Below are positions 1 through 9,426 of a stretch of DNA of 46,079 nucleotides, in pieces. Made by a program: the position numbers and the translations under genes. Numbering within the stretch: the first letter of the stretch is position 1; every line of letters starts with the position of its first letter. Location of the stretch: the NCBI GenBank assembly GCA_022796875.1, contig JAAWJJ010000022.1, positions 1 through 46,079 of the forward strand. The letters are read 5' to 3'. This DNA is from Eubacterium sp. (lineage in GTDB: Bacteria; Bacillota; Clostridia; Lachnospirales; Lachnospiraceae). Under the pieces are notes generated by a model, which was given only the letters and a program-made list of their open reading frames with translations, was not told where the DNA came from and did no database searches.

Positions 1-99
1 CACATGTGAATTCGGCGAGCGGCGAATTGCGATCATGAATCATAGATTCATGATATAATGAGCGCAAGCGAGAAGAATCACATGTGAATTCGGCGAGCG
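1..99 (+). promoter_or_regulatory. glgC promoter and leader with duplicated hairpin motif
   Basis: A TATAAT -10 box lies at 54-59 without a convincing -35. It overlaps a dyad with 10-bp arms (32-41 and 45-54, 3-nt loop), a possible operator. Downstream, CGAGAAGAAT (69-78) begins a hairpin in which GAATCACA (75-82) pairs with TGTG-ATTC (83-91). A 21-bp stretch at 79-99 is repeated exactly at 1-21, so a second copy of the leader starts left of the window. The same CGAGAAGAAT block follows a TATAAT box at 21903-21930. Its function is unknown. Confidence 0.6.
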
Positions 100-147
100 A
101 AAGGTATACAAAAGACAGAAAAAGCGAAATAGATTGGGGTGACATGA

Positions 148-1419
148 ATGCAGAAAAAAGAAATGATCGCGATGCTTTTAGCGGGCGGACAAGGTAGTCG
201 GTTGGGAGTGTTGACGGCAAAGGTTGCAAAACCGGCGGTTTCCTTTGGAGGAAAGTACAGAATTATTGATTTTCCTCTCAGTAACTGTATCAATTCCGGT
301 ATCGACACCGTTGGAGTTTTGACGCAGTATCAGCCGTTACGGTTGAATACTCATATTGGTATCGGAATGTCGTGGGACCTGGACAGAAGAAATGGCGGGG
401 TAACGATTTTGCCGCCGTATGAAAAGAGTTCCAACAGCGAGTGGTATACGGGGACGGCGAACGCAATTTATCAGAATCTGAATTTTATTGATAATTATGA
501 TCCGGAATATGTTCTGATTTTGTCGGGTGACCATATTTACAAGATGGATTATGAAGTAATGCTTGATTTTCATAAACAGAATGATGCGGACGTTACGATT
601 GCGGTTATGCCGGTTCCGTTGGAAGAAGCCAGCCGTTTTGGGATAGTCGTAGCGGACGAAAGCCGCAAGATCAGCGAATTTGAGGAAAAGCCGGAACATC
701 CGAGCAGCAATCTTGCTTCTATGGGAATCTATATCTTTACGTGGTCCGTGCTCAGGGAAGCGTTGGTAAAACTGAAAGAGCAGGAAGAGTGCGATTTTGG
801 CAAACATATAATTCCGTATTGCCACGAGAATAAGAAGCGTTTGTTTGCATATGAATATATCGGATACTGGAAAGACGTCGGTACGTTAAATTCTTATTGG
901 GAAGCAAATATGGAACTGGTAGACATTGTACCAGAATTTAATCTATATGAAGAGTACTGGAAGATCTATACGAATCAGGACAAAATCGCTCCGCAGTTCG
1001 CTGGAAAAGATGCGGTAATTGAACGGAGCATTATCAGTGAAGGCACCGAAATTTACGGAAAAGTGTATAACAGCGTATTAGGTGAGGGAGTATATATCGG
1101 GGAAGGCAGCGTCGTACGCGACTCGATTATTATGAAAGAAACCTATATCGGAAAAAATGCAAATATTACAAAAGCGATTATTGCGGAAAACTGTATTGTA
1201 GAAGATGACGTGCAGCTCGGTGTGGGAGAAGAAAAACCAAACAAATTAAAAGAAGGCGTGTATTCTTCCGGTCTGGTAACGGTTGGAGAAAATTCCGTGA
1301 TTCCGAACGGGGTTTCGGTAGGCAAGAACACAGCGATTTCCGGGGTTACGACGAAAGCGGATTATCCGGACGGCTTATTGGACAGCGGAGAATACATAGT
1401 AAAGGCAGGTGACAGGTAA
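148..1419 (+). CDS. glgC: Glucose-1-phosphate adenylyltransferase (ADP-glucose pyrophosphorylase), catalytic subunit GlgC
   Basis: This enzyme makes ADP-glucose from glucose-1-phosphate and ATP, the committed step of bacterial glycogen synthesis, in the cytoplasm. The 423-residue length is normal for the family. The N-terminal nucleotidyltransferase motif GGQGSRLG is intact (about residues 13-20), followed by the sugar-binding GYWKDVGT motif near residue 245, and the C-terminal third is a left-handed beta-helix rich in hexapeptide repeats. The ATG at 148 was chosen because GGGGTG at 136-141 is well placed. Its stop codon overlaps the glgD start by one base, so the two are co-transcribed and probably form a hetero-oligomer. 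Confidence 0.96.
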   Translation: MQKKEMIAMLLAGGQGSRLGVLTAKVAKPAVSFGGKYRIIDFPLSNCINSGIDTVGVLTQYQPLRLNTHIGIGMSWDLDRRNGGVTILPPYEKSSNSEWYTGTANAIYQNLNFIDNYDPEYVLILSGDHIYKMDYEVMLDFHKQNDADVTIAVMPVPLEEASRFGIVVADESRKISEFEEKPEHPSSNLASMGIYIFTWSVLREALVKLKEQEECDFGKHIIPYCHENKKRLFAYEYIGYWKDVGTLNSYWEANMELVDIVPEFNLYEEYWKIYTNQDKIAPQFAGKDAVIERSIISEGTEIYGKVYNSVLGEGVYIGEGSVVRDSIIMKETYIGKNANITKAIIAENCIVEDDVQLGVGEEKPNKLKEGVYSSGLVTVGENSVIPNGVSVGKNTAISGVTTKADYPDGLLDSGEYIVKAGDR

Positions 1420-2537
1420 TGAAAGCATTAGGTATTATTTTGGCAGGTGGAAACAATTACCGCATGCAGGAATTGTCAAAGAAAAGGGCGATTGCAGCAA
1501 TGCCTGTTGCCGGCAGTTGCCGTTGTATTGATTTTACGTTGAGTAACATGTCAAATTCAAGGGTATCCAAAGTGGCGGTTCTGGCGCAGTATAATGCCCG
1601 TTCTTTAAACGAACACCTGAGTTCTTCCAAATGGTGGGACTTTGGACGGAAGCAGGGAGGATTGTTTGTGTTTAATCCGACCGTGACGCCGGAAAACGGT
1701 TTCTGGTATCAGGGGACCGCAGATGCGATGTATCAGAACCTTGATTTTTTAAAGAAATCGCATGAGCCGTATGTGATTATTGCAAACGGCGATTGTGTGT
1801 ACAAAATGGACTATAACGCCGTTTTGGATTACCACATTGCGAAAAATGCAGATGTAACCGTTGTCGTAAAAGATCTTCCGGTCATTGATGATCCGAGCCG
1901 TTACGGATTTGTGAAAATGAATGAAGATTTGCAGATCATTGATTATGAAGAGAAACCGATGGCGGCGTCATCCCGGACGATCTCCGCAGGCATCTACGTG
2001 CTCCGCAGGCGTCAGTTGATCGCCATGCTGGAAAAATGTGCGGAAGAAGAACGCCATGATCTGGTCAAAGATATTCTGATCCGCTATCGGGGCGTGAAAA
2101 AAATATTCGGGTATAAAATGACGGATTACTGGAGTAATATTTCATCCGTAGAGTCTTATTACAATACAAATATGGATTTTTTAAAACCGGAAGTACAAAG
2201 ATATTTCTTCAAAAGCGGCGGGGCAATTTATTCAAAGGTTGACGATTTGCCTCCGGCAAAGTATAATATTGGTTCAGAGGTACACAACAGTTTAGTGTCG
2301 AGCGGATGTATTATAAACAGCAAAGTGGAAAATTCCGTATTATTTAAAAAAGTTTTTGTAGGCAACAACTGTGTAATAAAAAATTCCATCATTTTAAACG
2401 AAGTTTATATCGGCGACAATACCCATATTGAAAACTGTATTGTAGAGAGCCGTGGGACTTTGAAATCAAACGCTTATTACAGTGGCGAAGATGGTATTAA
2501 AGTTGTTTGTGAACATAACGAAAGGTATGTTATATAA
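1419..2537 (+). CDS. glgD: GlgD, non-catalytic partner subunit of ADP-glucose pyrophosphorylase
   Basis: The 372-residue product shares the nucleotidyltransferase and beta-helix layout of GlgC but has a degenerate phosphate-binding loop, AGGNNYRM in place of GGQGSRLG. In Firmicutes GlgD is known to stimulate or regulate GlgC rather than catalyse on its own. The start overlaps the glgC stop (TAATG), which suggests translational coupling. The beta-helix is seen in repeats such as NSLVSSGCIINSKVENSVLF near residues 288-307. Downstream glycogen genes (glgA, glgP) are not adjacent here. Confidence 0.93.
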   Translation: MKALGIILAGGNNYRMQELSKKRAIAAMPVAGSCRCIDFTLSNMSNSRVSKVAVLAQYNARSLNEHLSSSKWWDFGRKQGGLFVFNPTVTPENGFWYQGTADAMYQNLDFLKKSHEPYVIIANGDCVYKMDYNAVLDYHIAKNADVTVVVKDLPVIDDPSRYGFVKMNEDLQIIDYEEKPMAASSRTISAGIYVLRRRQLIAMLEKCAEEERHDLVKDILIRYRGVKKIFGYKMTDYWSNISSVESYYNTNMDFLKPEVQRYFFKSGGAIYSKVDDLPPAKYNIGSEVHNSLVSSGCIINSKVENSVLFKKVFVGNNCVIKNSIILNEVYIGDNTHIENCIVESRGTLKSNAYYSGEDGIKVVCEHNERYVI

Positions 2538-2574
2538 AAAAGCGTGTATTTATGCATGAGAAAGGGGCAGGCAA

Positions 2575-2847
2575 ATGCAGATTACAGATGTACGCGTGCG
2601 TAAGATGGAAAAAGACGGAAAAATGAAAGCGGTAGTATCAATTACAATTGACGACGAATTTGTAGTGCATGACATTAAGGTAATTGAAGGCGAAAAAGGC
2701 TTGTTTATAGCAATGCCAAGCCGTAAGGCAGCAGATGGTGAGTACAGAGATATTGCGCACCCAATTAATTCTGAAACCAGAGAAAGAATTCAATCACTGA
2801 TTCTGGAAAAATATCAGGCGCAGCTTGAAGCAGAACCAATGGAATAA
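2575..2847 (+). CDS. spoVG: Septation and sporulation regulator SpoVG
   Basis: SpoVG is a small DNA- and RNA-binding regulator that affects asymmetric septation in sporulating Firmicutes and virulence or capsule genes elsewhere. The 90-residue protein matches the family over its full length: the [10 protein letters not shown] start, the [14 protein letters not shown] core and the [10 protein letters not shown] strand are all present. A GAAAGGGG ribosome site precedes the ATG. It lies 37 bases after glgD and may be read from the glg operon. Its presence supports a spore-forming Firmicute. Confidence 0.95.
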   Translation: MQITDVRVRKMEKDGKMKAVVSITIDDEFVVHDIKVIEGEKGLFIAMPSRKAADGEYRDIAHPINSETRERIQSLILEKYQAQLEAEPME

Positions 2848-2930
2848 TGTGGTTGAGAAACACCTTTTTGGGGTTTCTGGTTGTAGTGTACAATGGAAAG
2901 TTTTTTATGCTTTCTGATGTCATGAACTGA

Positions 2931-2974
2931 AAAAAACTGCTGTGGTATGGAATTCCATGCTGCAGCAGTTTTTT
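2931..2974 (+). terminator. Rho-independent terminator after spoVG
   Basis: Perfect 12-bp arms (2931-2942 and 2963-2974) form AAAAAACTGCTG / CAGCAGTTTTTT, with a further inner palindrome in the loop (ATGGAATTCCAT). The A-rich left arm and U-rich right arm make it effective in both directions. A smaller hairpin, AGAAACACC / GGGGTTTCT, lies upstream at 2856-2878. The terminator also argues against extending pth upstream of 3013. Confidence 0.85.
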
Positions 2975-3012
2975 CGCCTTGCAGGATTTGGACACAGGAA
3001 AGGGAAAGGATT

Positions 3013-3585
3013 ATGTATTTGATCGTCGGGTTGGGAAATCCTACAACAAAATATGAAAAAACAAGGCACAACATGGGGTTTGATGTGGTAGACGCCATAG
3101 CCGAAAAATATAATATAACGATCGGAGAAAAAAAACACCGCGCGATGTGCGGAAAAGGCGTGATCGAAGGGGTGAAAGTAATGCTGGCCAAACCGCTGAC
3201 GTTTATGAATTTAAGCGGGGAGAGCGTTTCTTCGATCGTGGACTATTATCATATCGAACCGGAGGAAGAGATGCTGGTAATTTATGATGATATTTCCCTG
3301 GCTCCCGGGAATTTGCGGATTCGTAAAAAAGGGAGTGCGGGCGGGCATAACGGCATCAAAGATATTATCGCGATGCTCGATACCGATGTGTTTGCCAGAA
3401 TTAAAATCGGGGTTGGAGAGAAACCGCCGCACTGGGATCTGGCGGATTATGTGTTAAGCCGGTTTCCAAAAGAAGACAGGGAACTTGTTGACGGGGCGAT
3501 TGACGAGGCGGTAAAAGCGGTGGCCCTTATTGTACGGGGCGAAACTGACGAAGCAATGAATTTATTTAACAGGAAAAAGCAATGA
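3013..3585 (+). CDS. pth: Peptidyl-tRNA hydrolase
   Basis: Pth releases peptides from peptidyl-tRNA that drops off stalled ribosomes. The 190-residue protein starts with the family signature MYLIVGLGNPTTKYEKTRHN, carrying the catalytic His in TRHN, and has the GSAGGHNGIKDI motif near residue 110. An open frame extends upstream to 2947, but it runs through the terminator hairpin. ATG 3013, with GGGAAAGGA upstream, gives the normal protein start. The stop overlaps the mfd start (ATGA), so the two are coupled, a common Clostridia arrangement. Confidence 0.96.
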   Translation: MYLIVGLGNPTTKYEKTRHNMGFDVVDAIAEKYNITIGEKKHRAMCGKGVIEGVKVMLAKPLTFMNLSGESVSSIVDYYHIEPEEEMLVIYDDISLAPGNLRIRKKGSAGGHNGIKDIIAMLDTDVFARIKIGVGEKPPHWDLADYVLSRFPKEDRELVDGAIDEAVKAVALIVRGETDEAMNLFNRKKQ

Positions 3586-6500
3586 GAGCATTTTTAGAAC
3601 CATTACGGCAATTAGGCGGGATTGCAAACAGTAAGTCCACACTGAAGAGAAAAGGAATTGTGCAGGTTTCCGGCTGTATTGATGCAGGAAAAGCGCATAT
3701 TGCGTATGCGTTATCCGAAAGATCCGGGCCGGCGCTTTTAGTCACTTACAATGAACAGCGGGCCAAAGAACTGGCGGAAGAGTATCGTTTTTTTCATAAA
3801 AACACTTACTATTATCCGGCGCGCGACATTCTGTTTTATCAGTCGGATATCAAAGGAAATCTGCTGACCAGTGAAAGGATGTCCGCGTTAAAAGCGGCGA
3901 TGGAAAGTCCGGACGCCGTTCTTGTAACGACGTTTGACGCATTGATGGATATTCTGCTTCCGCCGGAAAAGATGAAAGCGGCGGTCCTTACTCTGGAAGA
4001 GGGCGGTATTCTTGACCTGGAAGAGTTTGCCAGGCAGCTGGTGCAGATGGGTTATGAAAAAAACTATCAGGTGGAAATGCCAGGGCAGTTTGCGGTTCGG
4101 GGCGGCATTTTTGACATTTATCCGCTGACGGAGGAAACTCCGGTGAGGATTGAGCTGTGGGATGACGAGATCGATTCGATCCGGTATTTTGACGTGGAAA
4201 GCCAGAGGTCGCTGGAAACTGCTGAAAGAGTGCAGCTGTTTCCGGCCGGCGAACTGGTGTTGGAAGAGAGCGAGTTTGCGGCGGGTCTGGAACGGATGGA
4301 AAAAGAAGCGGACCGGCTGTACGTAACGTTCCGGAACGAAATGAAAACGGAGGAAGCGCATCGTATTAAGACATCTGTTGCTGAAATTACGGAGTATGCC
4401 CGCGCGGGAAAAAGCGCCCGCGACCTGGAAAGTTATATCACTTATTTTATACAGGAAAAAGCCGGACTGTTGGATTATTTTGACAGGGATACGACGTTTG
4501 TTTTTCTGGATGAACCGGTGCGGCTGTTAGAAAAGGGGAAAGGCACGAGCCTGGAGTTTCAGGAAAGCATGGAACACCGTCTGGAAAAAGGGTATCTGCT
4601 GCCGGGGCAGGCGGATGCGCTGCGGCCGTTGGAAGAAACGGCCGCAAGACTGTTGTCTTATCGCTGTATAGCTTTAAGTACATTGGATGCGAACGCGAAA
4701 GAACTGCCTGCGCGGGAAAAAGAAGCGCTGCAAATGAAAAGTATCAGTCCGTATAACAACCAGTTTGAACTTCTAATTAAAGATTTGAAGCAGTATAAAA
4801 GGAAGAAATACAAAGTTATTTTACTGTCCGGTTCCACTGCCCGAGCCAAACGTCTGGCAGCGGATTTACTGGAAGAAGGCTTAAACAGCTTTTTTACGGA
4901 GGATTATGACCGCGTGGTGCAGCCGTGCGAGGTGATGGTCGCATATGGGAAACTGCGCCGGGGATATGAATTTCCTGATGCGGCACTTGCAATTATTTCG
5001 GAAAGCGATATATTTGGGGCGGAAAAGAAAAAAAGGAAGCGGAAAAGTTACGAAGGGGAGCATATCGCGGATTTTTCGGATTTAAAAATCGGCGATTATG
5101 TCGTGCATGAAAATCACGGACTGGGAATTTACCGCGGAATTGAAAAAGTTGACATAGAAAAAACGCAGAAAGATTATATCAAAATAGAATATGCCAAAGG
5201 CGGCACGCTGTACATTTTGGCCACGCAGCTCGAGATGATCCAGAAATATGCCGGAGCAGAAGCAAAAAAACCGAAATTAAACCGTTTAGGCGGTCAGGAA
5301 TGGGGAAAAACAAAGATAAAAGTACGCCAGGCCGTAAGTATAGCGGCCAAAGAACTGGTGGAGCTCTATGCCCTGCGCCAGCAGCAGGAAGGCTATCAGT
5401 TTGATGAAGATACCGAGGCCCAGCGGGAATTTGAGGAACGGTTTCCGTTTGAAGAAACCGAAGACCAGATTGCGGCGATTGAGGATACCAAACGCGATAT
5501 GCAGTCGAAAAAGATCATGGATCGTCTGATCTGCGGGGACGTCGGGTTCGGGAAAACAGAGATTGCGATCCGCGCGGCATACAAAGCGGCACTGGAGGGG
5601 AAGCAGACCGTTTTTCTCGTACCGACGACGATACTGGCGCAGCAGCATTACAATACGTTTACGGAAAGGATGAAAGATTCTCCGGTGAATATCGAACTGC
5701 TTTGCCGTTTCCGCACATCGGCGCAGCAGAAAAAAAGTATTGAACGTCTGAAAAAGGGTCTGGCGGATATTGTGATCGGTACGCACCGGGTACTTTCCAA
5801 AGATGTGGAATTTCATGATCTCGGGCTGCTGATTATTGATGAAGAACAGCGGTTTGGAGTGACGCATAAAGAGAAAATAAAAAAACTGCGGAAAAATGTC
5901 GATGCGCTGACATTGACGGCGACGCCAATTCCGCGGACGCTTCATATGAGCCTTGCGGGAATCCGCGATATGAGCCTGCTTGAAGAACCGCCAATGGACC
6001 GTGTGCCGATCCAGACGTATGTCATGGAGTACAATGAAGAAATGGTACGGGAAAGCATCTGCCGGGAACTGGCAAGAGGCGGGCAGGTATTTTACGTATA
6101 TAACCGTGTGAACCGGATGGAGGAAGTGACGGCGAAAATCCGGCAGCTTGTGCCGGAAGCCACGGTTGCTTTCGCAAACGGACAGATGCGCGAGCAGGAA
6201 CTCGAACGTATTATGGTGGATTTTATCAACGGTGAACTCGACGTTCTCGTATCCACGACGATTATTGAAACCGGAATGGACATTGCAAACGTCAATACGA
6301 TCATTATACAGGATTCTGAAAACCTGGGGCTGTCGCAGCTTTATCAGCTCAGGGGGCGCGTCGGCAGGAGCAGCCGTACGGCGTACGCGTTTTTCCTGTA
6401 CCAGAGAGGACGTCTGTTAAAGGAAGTGGCGGAAAAACGCTTGTCTGCGATTAAAGAATACACGGAACTCGGCAGCGGGTTTAAAATCGCCATGCGGGAT

Positions 6501-7100
6501 CTGGAAATCCGCGGTGCCGGAAACCTGTTAGGGGAAGCTCAGCATGGGCACATGGAAGCGGTAGGGTACGACCTGTACTGTAAAATGTTAAATGAAGCCG
6601 TGAAAAAAGTCCGCGGAATCGAAGTCGAGGAATCTTTTGAAACGACGGTAGACATGCGTGTCGACGCCTATATTCCAATGGGATATATTAAAAACGAGCA
6701 TCAGAAACTGGACATATATAAACGGATTGCCGGGATTGAAACGAAAGAGGAAGCGTCGGAAATGACGGATGAACTGATCGATCGGTTCGGGGAACCGCCG
6801 ACTGCCGTATGCACCCTGATCCGCGTAGCGGAATTAAAAGCGCAGGCGCATAAGCTCTATTTTACAGAGATCGTGCAAAAGGGCGAGGGATTGAAAGCGA
6901 CATTTTATGAAAAGGCGAAGATCCATCTGGAAAAGATTCCTCTTCTGGTGGAACAGTACCATGGCCGGCTGAAATTTTATGCGGATTCGCAAAATCCGTA
7001 TTTTCTGCTGAATACTGTCCAGAACAGCAGGCAGGCGGAGAAAAATATTCTTGAAGTGGCGGAAAAATTTCTGGAAGAGGCAGGGATATTGACAGGTTGA
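3582..7100 (+). CDS. mfd: Transcription-repair coupling factor Mfd
   Basis: Mfd is a DNA translocase that removes RNA polymerase stalled at lesions and recruits UvrA. The 1172 residues show the full architecture: UvrB-like N-terminal domains, a CarD-like RNA-polymerase-interaction domain near residues 495-560 ([16 protein letters not shown]), RecG-like motor domains with Walker [10 protein letters not shown] at about 651 and the DEEQ box at about 751, the QLRGRVGRS motif VI, and the C-terminal TRCF domain. It overlaps pth by four bases. No truncation or unusual composition is apparent. Confidence 0.97.
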   Translation: MRAFLEPLRQLGGIANSKSTLKRKGIVQVSGCIDAGKAHIAYALSERSGPALLVTYNEQRAKELAEEYRFFHKNTYYYPARDILFYQSDIKGNLLTSERMSALKAAMESPDAVLVTTFDALMDILLPPEKMKAAVLTLEEGGILDLEEFARQLVQMGYEKNYQVEMPGQFAVRGGIFDIYPLTEETPVRIELWDDEIDSIRYFDVESQRSLETAERVQLFPAGELVLEESEFAAGLERMEKEADRLYVTFRNEMKTEEAHRIKTSVAEITEYARAGKSARDLESYITYFIQEKAGLLDYFDRDTTFVFLDEPVRLLEKGKGTSLEFQESMEHRLEKGYLLPGQADALRPLEETAARLLSYRCIALSTLDANAKELPAREKEALQMKSISPYNNQFELLIKDLKQYKRKKYKVILLSGSTARAKRLAADLLEEGLNSFFTEDYDRVVQPCEVMVAYGKLRRGYEFPDAALAIISESDIFGAEKKKRKRKSYEGEHIADFSDLKIGDYVVHENHGLGIYRGIEKVDIEKTQKDYIKIEYAKGGTLYILATQLEMIQKYAGAEAKKPKLNRLGGQEWGKTKIKVRQAVSIAAKELVELYALRQQQEGYQFDEDTEAQREFEERFPFEETEDQIAAIEDTKRDMQSKKIMDRLICGDVGFGKTEIAIRAAYKAALEGKQTVFLVPTTILAQQHYNTFTERMKDSPVNIELLCRFRTSAQQKKSIERLKKGLADIVIGTHRVLSKDVEFHDLGLLIIDEEQRFGVTHKEKIKKLRKNVDALTLTATPIPRTLHMSLAGIRDMSLLEEPPMDRVPIQTYVMEYNEEMVRESICRELARGGQVFYVYNRVNRMEEVTAKIRQLVPEATVAFANGQMREQELERIMVDFINGELDVLVSTTIIETGMDIANVNTIIIQDSENLGLSQLYQLRGRVGRSSRTAYAFFLYQRGRLLKEVAEKRLSAIKEYTELGSGFKIAMRDLEIRGAGNLLGEAQHGHMEAVGYDLYCKMLNEAVKKVRGIEVEESFETTVDMRVDAYIPMGYIKNEHQKLDIYKRIAGIETKEEASEMTDELIDRFGEPPTAVCTLIRVAELKAQAHKLYFTEIVQKGEGLKATFYEKAKIHLEKIPLLVEQYHGRLKFYADSQNPYFLLNTVQNSRQAEKNILEVAEKFLEEAGILTG

Positions 7101-7191
7101 GTATGAAATGTTTTGCGTATGATTCAGGTTTTATCTGCGCCAGTTAAAAATATTCGGCTTATGTTTTGTTACCTGTGCGGAAAAAAGGAAA

Positions 7192-7593
7192 TTATTGATT
7201 AAGGAATTTTGTGACGCTTATGATGCGTGGATCTGTTACAGAAGATTCCAGAAAATCTTTGTCGCCAGTCAGGAGCAGGTCGGCATTTGAGGATAGAGCC
7301 GTCCTCAGAATAGGTCTGTCTTTAGGAACACGAATTTTATTTTCTGCTTCCATAGCTTCCTCAGGTGTTGGAATTACGTGAATAACCGGTAGAGCAGAAT
7401 ACAGGAAAGCCTCTAACTCCGTCATTTTGTCAGGGAACTTTTCCCTGAATTTGCGATGCAGTTCATCTATCACATAATCGCAGGTAAGCGGTTGGTATGG
7501 CGGAGAGAGCGCTTTCCTCAGAGCTGCTGAAGCTTTGCCATTTGGAAACAGCGCGGCAGAAATAAAAATGTTGGTGTCAATCATTATTTTCAT
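7192..7593 (-). CDS. PIN-domain RNase toxin of a type II toxin-antitoxin pair
   Basis: The 133-residue protein begins MKIMIDTNIFISAAL and keeps the acidic residues expected of a PIN nuclease: Asp6, Glu44, Asp92 and the GDKDF motif near 110-114. It resembles the family annotated as putative toxin component, PIN family. The in-frame ATG at 7593 is preferred over an upstream one at 7629 because GAGGAGG precedes it and it overlaps the antitoxin stop as ATGA. Cytoplasmic RNA cleavage is expected from the family, but the target is unknown. The pair lies between mfd and the PrsA-like gene, against the direction of both, which suggests insertion. Confidence 0.85.
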   Translation of the reverse strand: MKIMIDTNIFISAALFPNGKASAALRKALSPPYQPLTCDYVIDELHRKFREKFPDKMTELEAFLYSALPVIHVIPTPEEAMEAENKIRVPKDRPILRTALSSNADLLLTGDKDFLESSVTDPRIISVTKFLNQ

Positions 7594-7865
7594 TGTGTAT
7601 CCTCCTCTCGACGGGAAGCTGTAATCCATTCAGCGACATCATCCTCACTCATTAATCCGGCTTTCTCAGATTCTCCTTTCATTTGTTCCTGGAGCCTCAT
7701 AAGCGCATATACTGCGGAATTCATTACACGAACATTTGAGCCGTCGACAACGAAAGTTACTCTGTCGCCGGTTTCGATTCCAAGCGCGGTACGGACATTT
7801 TTGGGTATTGTTACCTGTCCCTTTGACATTACTTTTGCGTCATTTACAAATACTGTATCAGCCAT
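7590..7865 (-). CDS. AbrB/SpoVT-type antitoxin
   Basis: The 91-residue protein has the swapped-hairpin AbrB fold signature near residues 9-50 (AKVMSKGQVTIPKNVRTALG, GDRVTFVVDG). A C-terminal tail rich in Glu and Met (LMSEDDVAEWITASRREED) probably wraps the PIN toxin. It is translated first and overlaps the toxin by four bases, the usual antitoxin-toxin coupling. GGAGG precedes its ATG. A perfect dyad just upstream (7884-7914) is the likely autoregulatory operator. Confidence 0.88.
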   Translation of the reverse strand: MADTVFVNDAKVMSKGQVTIPKNVRTALGIETGDRVTFVVDGSNVRVMNSAVYALMRLQEQMKGESEKAGLMSEDDVAEWITASRREEDTQ

Positions 7866-7883
7866 AATAGCACCTCCTAAATA

Positions 7884-7943
7884 AGTAGTAGGAAAATAGG
7901 GATTTCCTACTACTAGTATATGTCGAAATCAGTTTTTTTACAA
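7884..7943 (-). promoter_or_regulatory. Promoter and operator of the AbrB/PIN pair
   Basis: Read on the minus strand, TTGTAA (7938-7943) and TATACT (7915-7920) are separated by exactly 17 bases. Directly downstream, a perfect 12-bp inverted repeat (7884-7895 and 7903-7914, 7-base loop) covers the probable transcription start. The position fits an operator for autorepression by the AbrB antitoxin. Confidence 0.8.
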
Positions 7944-7972
7944 GTAGAGTTTTTAAGAAACAGAAAAAAGGA

Positions 7973-8001
7973 TTGCTGAAACAGAAAAAAAGCATTATAA
8001 T
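7973..8001 (+). promoter_or_regulatory. Sigma-A-type promoter of the PrsA-like gene
   Basis: TTGCTG (7973-7978) and TATAAT (7996-8001) are 17 bases apart, about 95 bases before the start codon. The leader contains no obvious stable hairpin. Confidence 0.65.
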
Positions 8002-8097
8002 AACTGAGTTAGTAATAAATATACCGTGTGTTTTTTGTAAAATCCGTGATTGGGGTTTTACGGAAATGGCAGCACATGATAAAAGCAGGAGGAAATT

Positions 8098-9309
8098 ATG
8101 AAGTTAAGAAAATTTACGGCGCCGGTTTTAGCCAGTGTGATTTTGGCGGCTGCAGCTATGTCCGGCTGTGGGAACGGTATAGATAAAAATGCGGTGGTGG
8201 CAACATTGGACGACCAGGAAATTACACTGGGATTTGCCAATTTTATGGCCAGATACCAGCAGGCAAGTTATGACTCCTATTACATCGGATGGATGGGGGA
8301 GGACATGTGGAGTAAGGATATTTATGGCAACGGCAGTACGTTTGAAGAAGATGTGAAAACCGAGATTATAAATAACATAGAAGATTTGTACGTACTTGCA
8401 AACCATATGGAAGATTACAATGTGGAGATCACAGAAGAAGATACGGCTGCAATGGAAAAAGCCGCTGATGAATTTCTGGCAAATAACAGCAAAAAGGCGA
8501 TTTCGCAGGTAGGCGCCGAAAAGGATTATATCGTGGAAATGCTGCGCCTGCAGACGATTCAGGACAGAATGTATGAAGCGATCATTGCGGATGTAGATAC
8601 GGACGTGCCGGATGAAGAGGCGGCGCAGCGGACGTTTAGCTATGTGCAGGTGGAAAGAGCGACGGCATCCCAGCAGGGAACAGCAGACGGAGAAACCGAG
8701 GGAGAAAGCAGTACAGCAGATGGAGAAACCGAGGGAGAAAGCAGCGACAACAATGCGACCGCACAGCAGGCGCTGTCAATTATGGAAGAAGTGCAGCAGG
8801 CGACGGAAGTAAAAGTATTTGCAGATGAGGCGGCAACTGATTTTGAAAGTGCGGCAGAAGACGCAGGGTATACGGTAAGGACGGCTTCTTACGGTTCTGC
8901 GGAAGATACCGATTCTTCTTTTCCGGAAGAGGTACTCAAAGCGGCGGACAGCCTGAAAGAGGGGGAAATTTCCGGGTTAATCCAAACGGATTCCAATTAT
9001 TATGTCATTCGTCTGGACAGCGAATTTGACGAGGATGCAACGGAAAGCAAACGTCAGTCCATTATTTCGGAGCGCCGTTCCGAGAAATATACCGGTGTTT
9101 TGGACGAGTATAAAAATGACGTAAAATGGGAAGTCAAAGAAGACGTCTGGAAAAAAGTGAAATTTGACGAATTATTTACCATGACCGAAGAAACCGAAGA
9201 CGACGGAACAGGAAGCGGCGAAACGGAAAATACAGGCGGCGATGGAACGGAAAACACAGGCGGCAGCGAAACGGAAAGTGCTGACGGCAGTATTTCGGAT
9301 ACGGAATAA
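8098..9309 (+). CDS. PrsA/SurA-like peptidyl-prolyl isomerase lipoprotein
   Basis: The 403-residue protein has a lipoprotein signal with lipobox MSGC (Cys24), so it should be anchored outside the membrane. The N-terminal half resembles the SurA/PrsA chaperone helices. The region near residues 255-310 (GYTVRTASYG through YYVIRLDSEF) resembles a weak parvulin domain. Residues 195-216 are two copies of an 11-residue acidic repeat encoded by 33-bp units (8680-8745), and the C-terminus is a Gly/Glu/Thr-rich tail. AGGAGG precedes the ATG. A PrsA-like gene after mfd is common in Clostridia. It probably folds secreted proteins; isomerase activity is not assured. Confidence 0.8.
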   Translation: MKLRKFTAPVLASVILAAAAMSGCGNGIDKNAVVATLDDQEITLGFANFMARYQQASYDSYYIGWMGEDMWSKDIYGNGSTFEEDVKTEIINNIEDLYVLANHMEDYNVEITEEDTAAMEKAADEFLANNSKKAISQVGAEKDYIVEMLRLQTIQDRMYEAIIADVDTDVPDEEAAQRTFSYVQVERATASQQGTADGETEGESSTADGETEGESSDNNATAQQALSIMEEVQQATEVKVFADEAATDFESAAEDAGYTVRTASYGSAEDTDSSFPEEVLKAADSLKEGEISGLIQTDSNYYVIRLDSEFDEDATESKRQSIISERRSEKYTGVLDEYKNDVKWEVKEDVWKKVKFDELFTMTEETEDDGTGSGETENTGGDGTENTGGSETESADGSISDTE

Positions 9310-9351
9310 TAGCAAAAATTTCCGAATAAAGAGAGAAAAGATACAAAATGC

Positions 9352-9388
9352 AAAAATAGTGTGCTATGAATTGTAGCATACTATTTTT
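9352..9388 (+). terminator. Terminator after the PrsA-like gene
   Basis: AAAATAGTGTGCTA pairs with TAGCATACTATTTTT around a 7-base loop, with one mismatch. The A/T-rich ends make it usable on either strand. Confidence 0.8.
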
Positions 9389-9426
9389 ATATCACAGGAA
9401 AAACAGACAGGAAACGGAGGCTTGTC

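Noticed and set aside
337..825. Long minus-strand open frame within glgC
   Set aside because: Antisense shadow with no ribosome site and no family resemblance; glgC is well conserved in the other strand.
7101..7191. Possible terminator or small RNA after mfd
   Set aside because: No stem with a following T-run could be found; nothing to support a feature.
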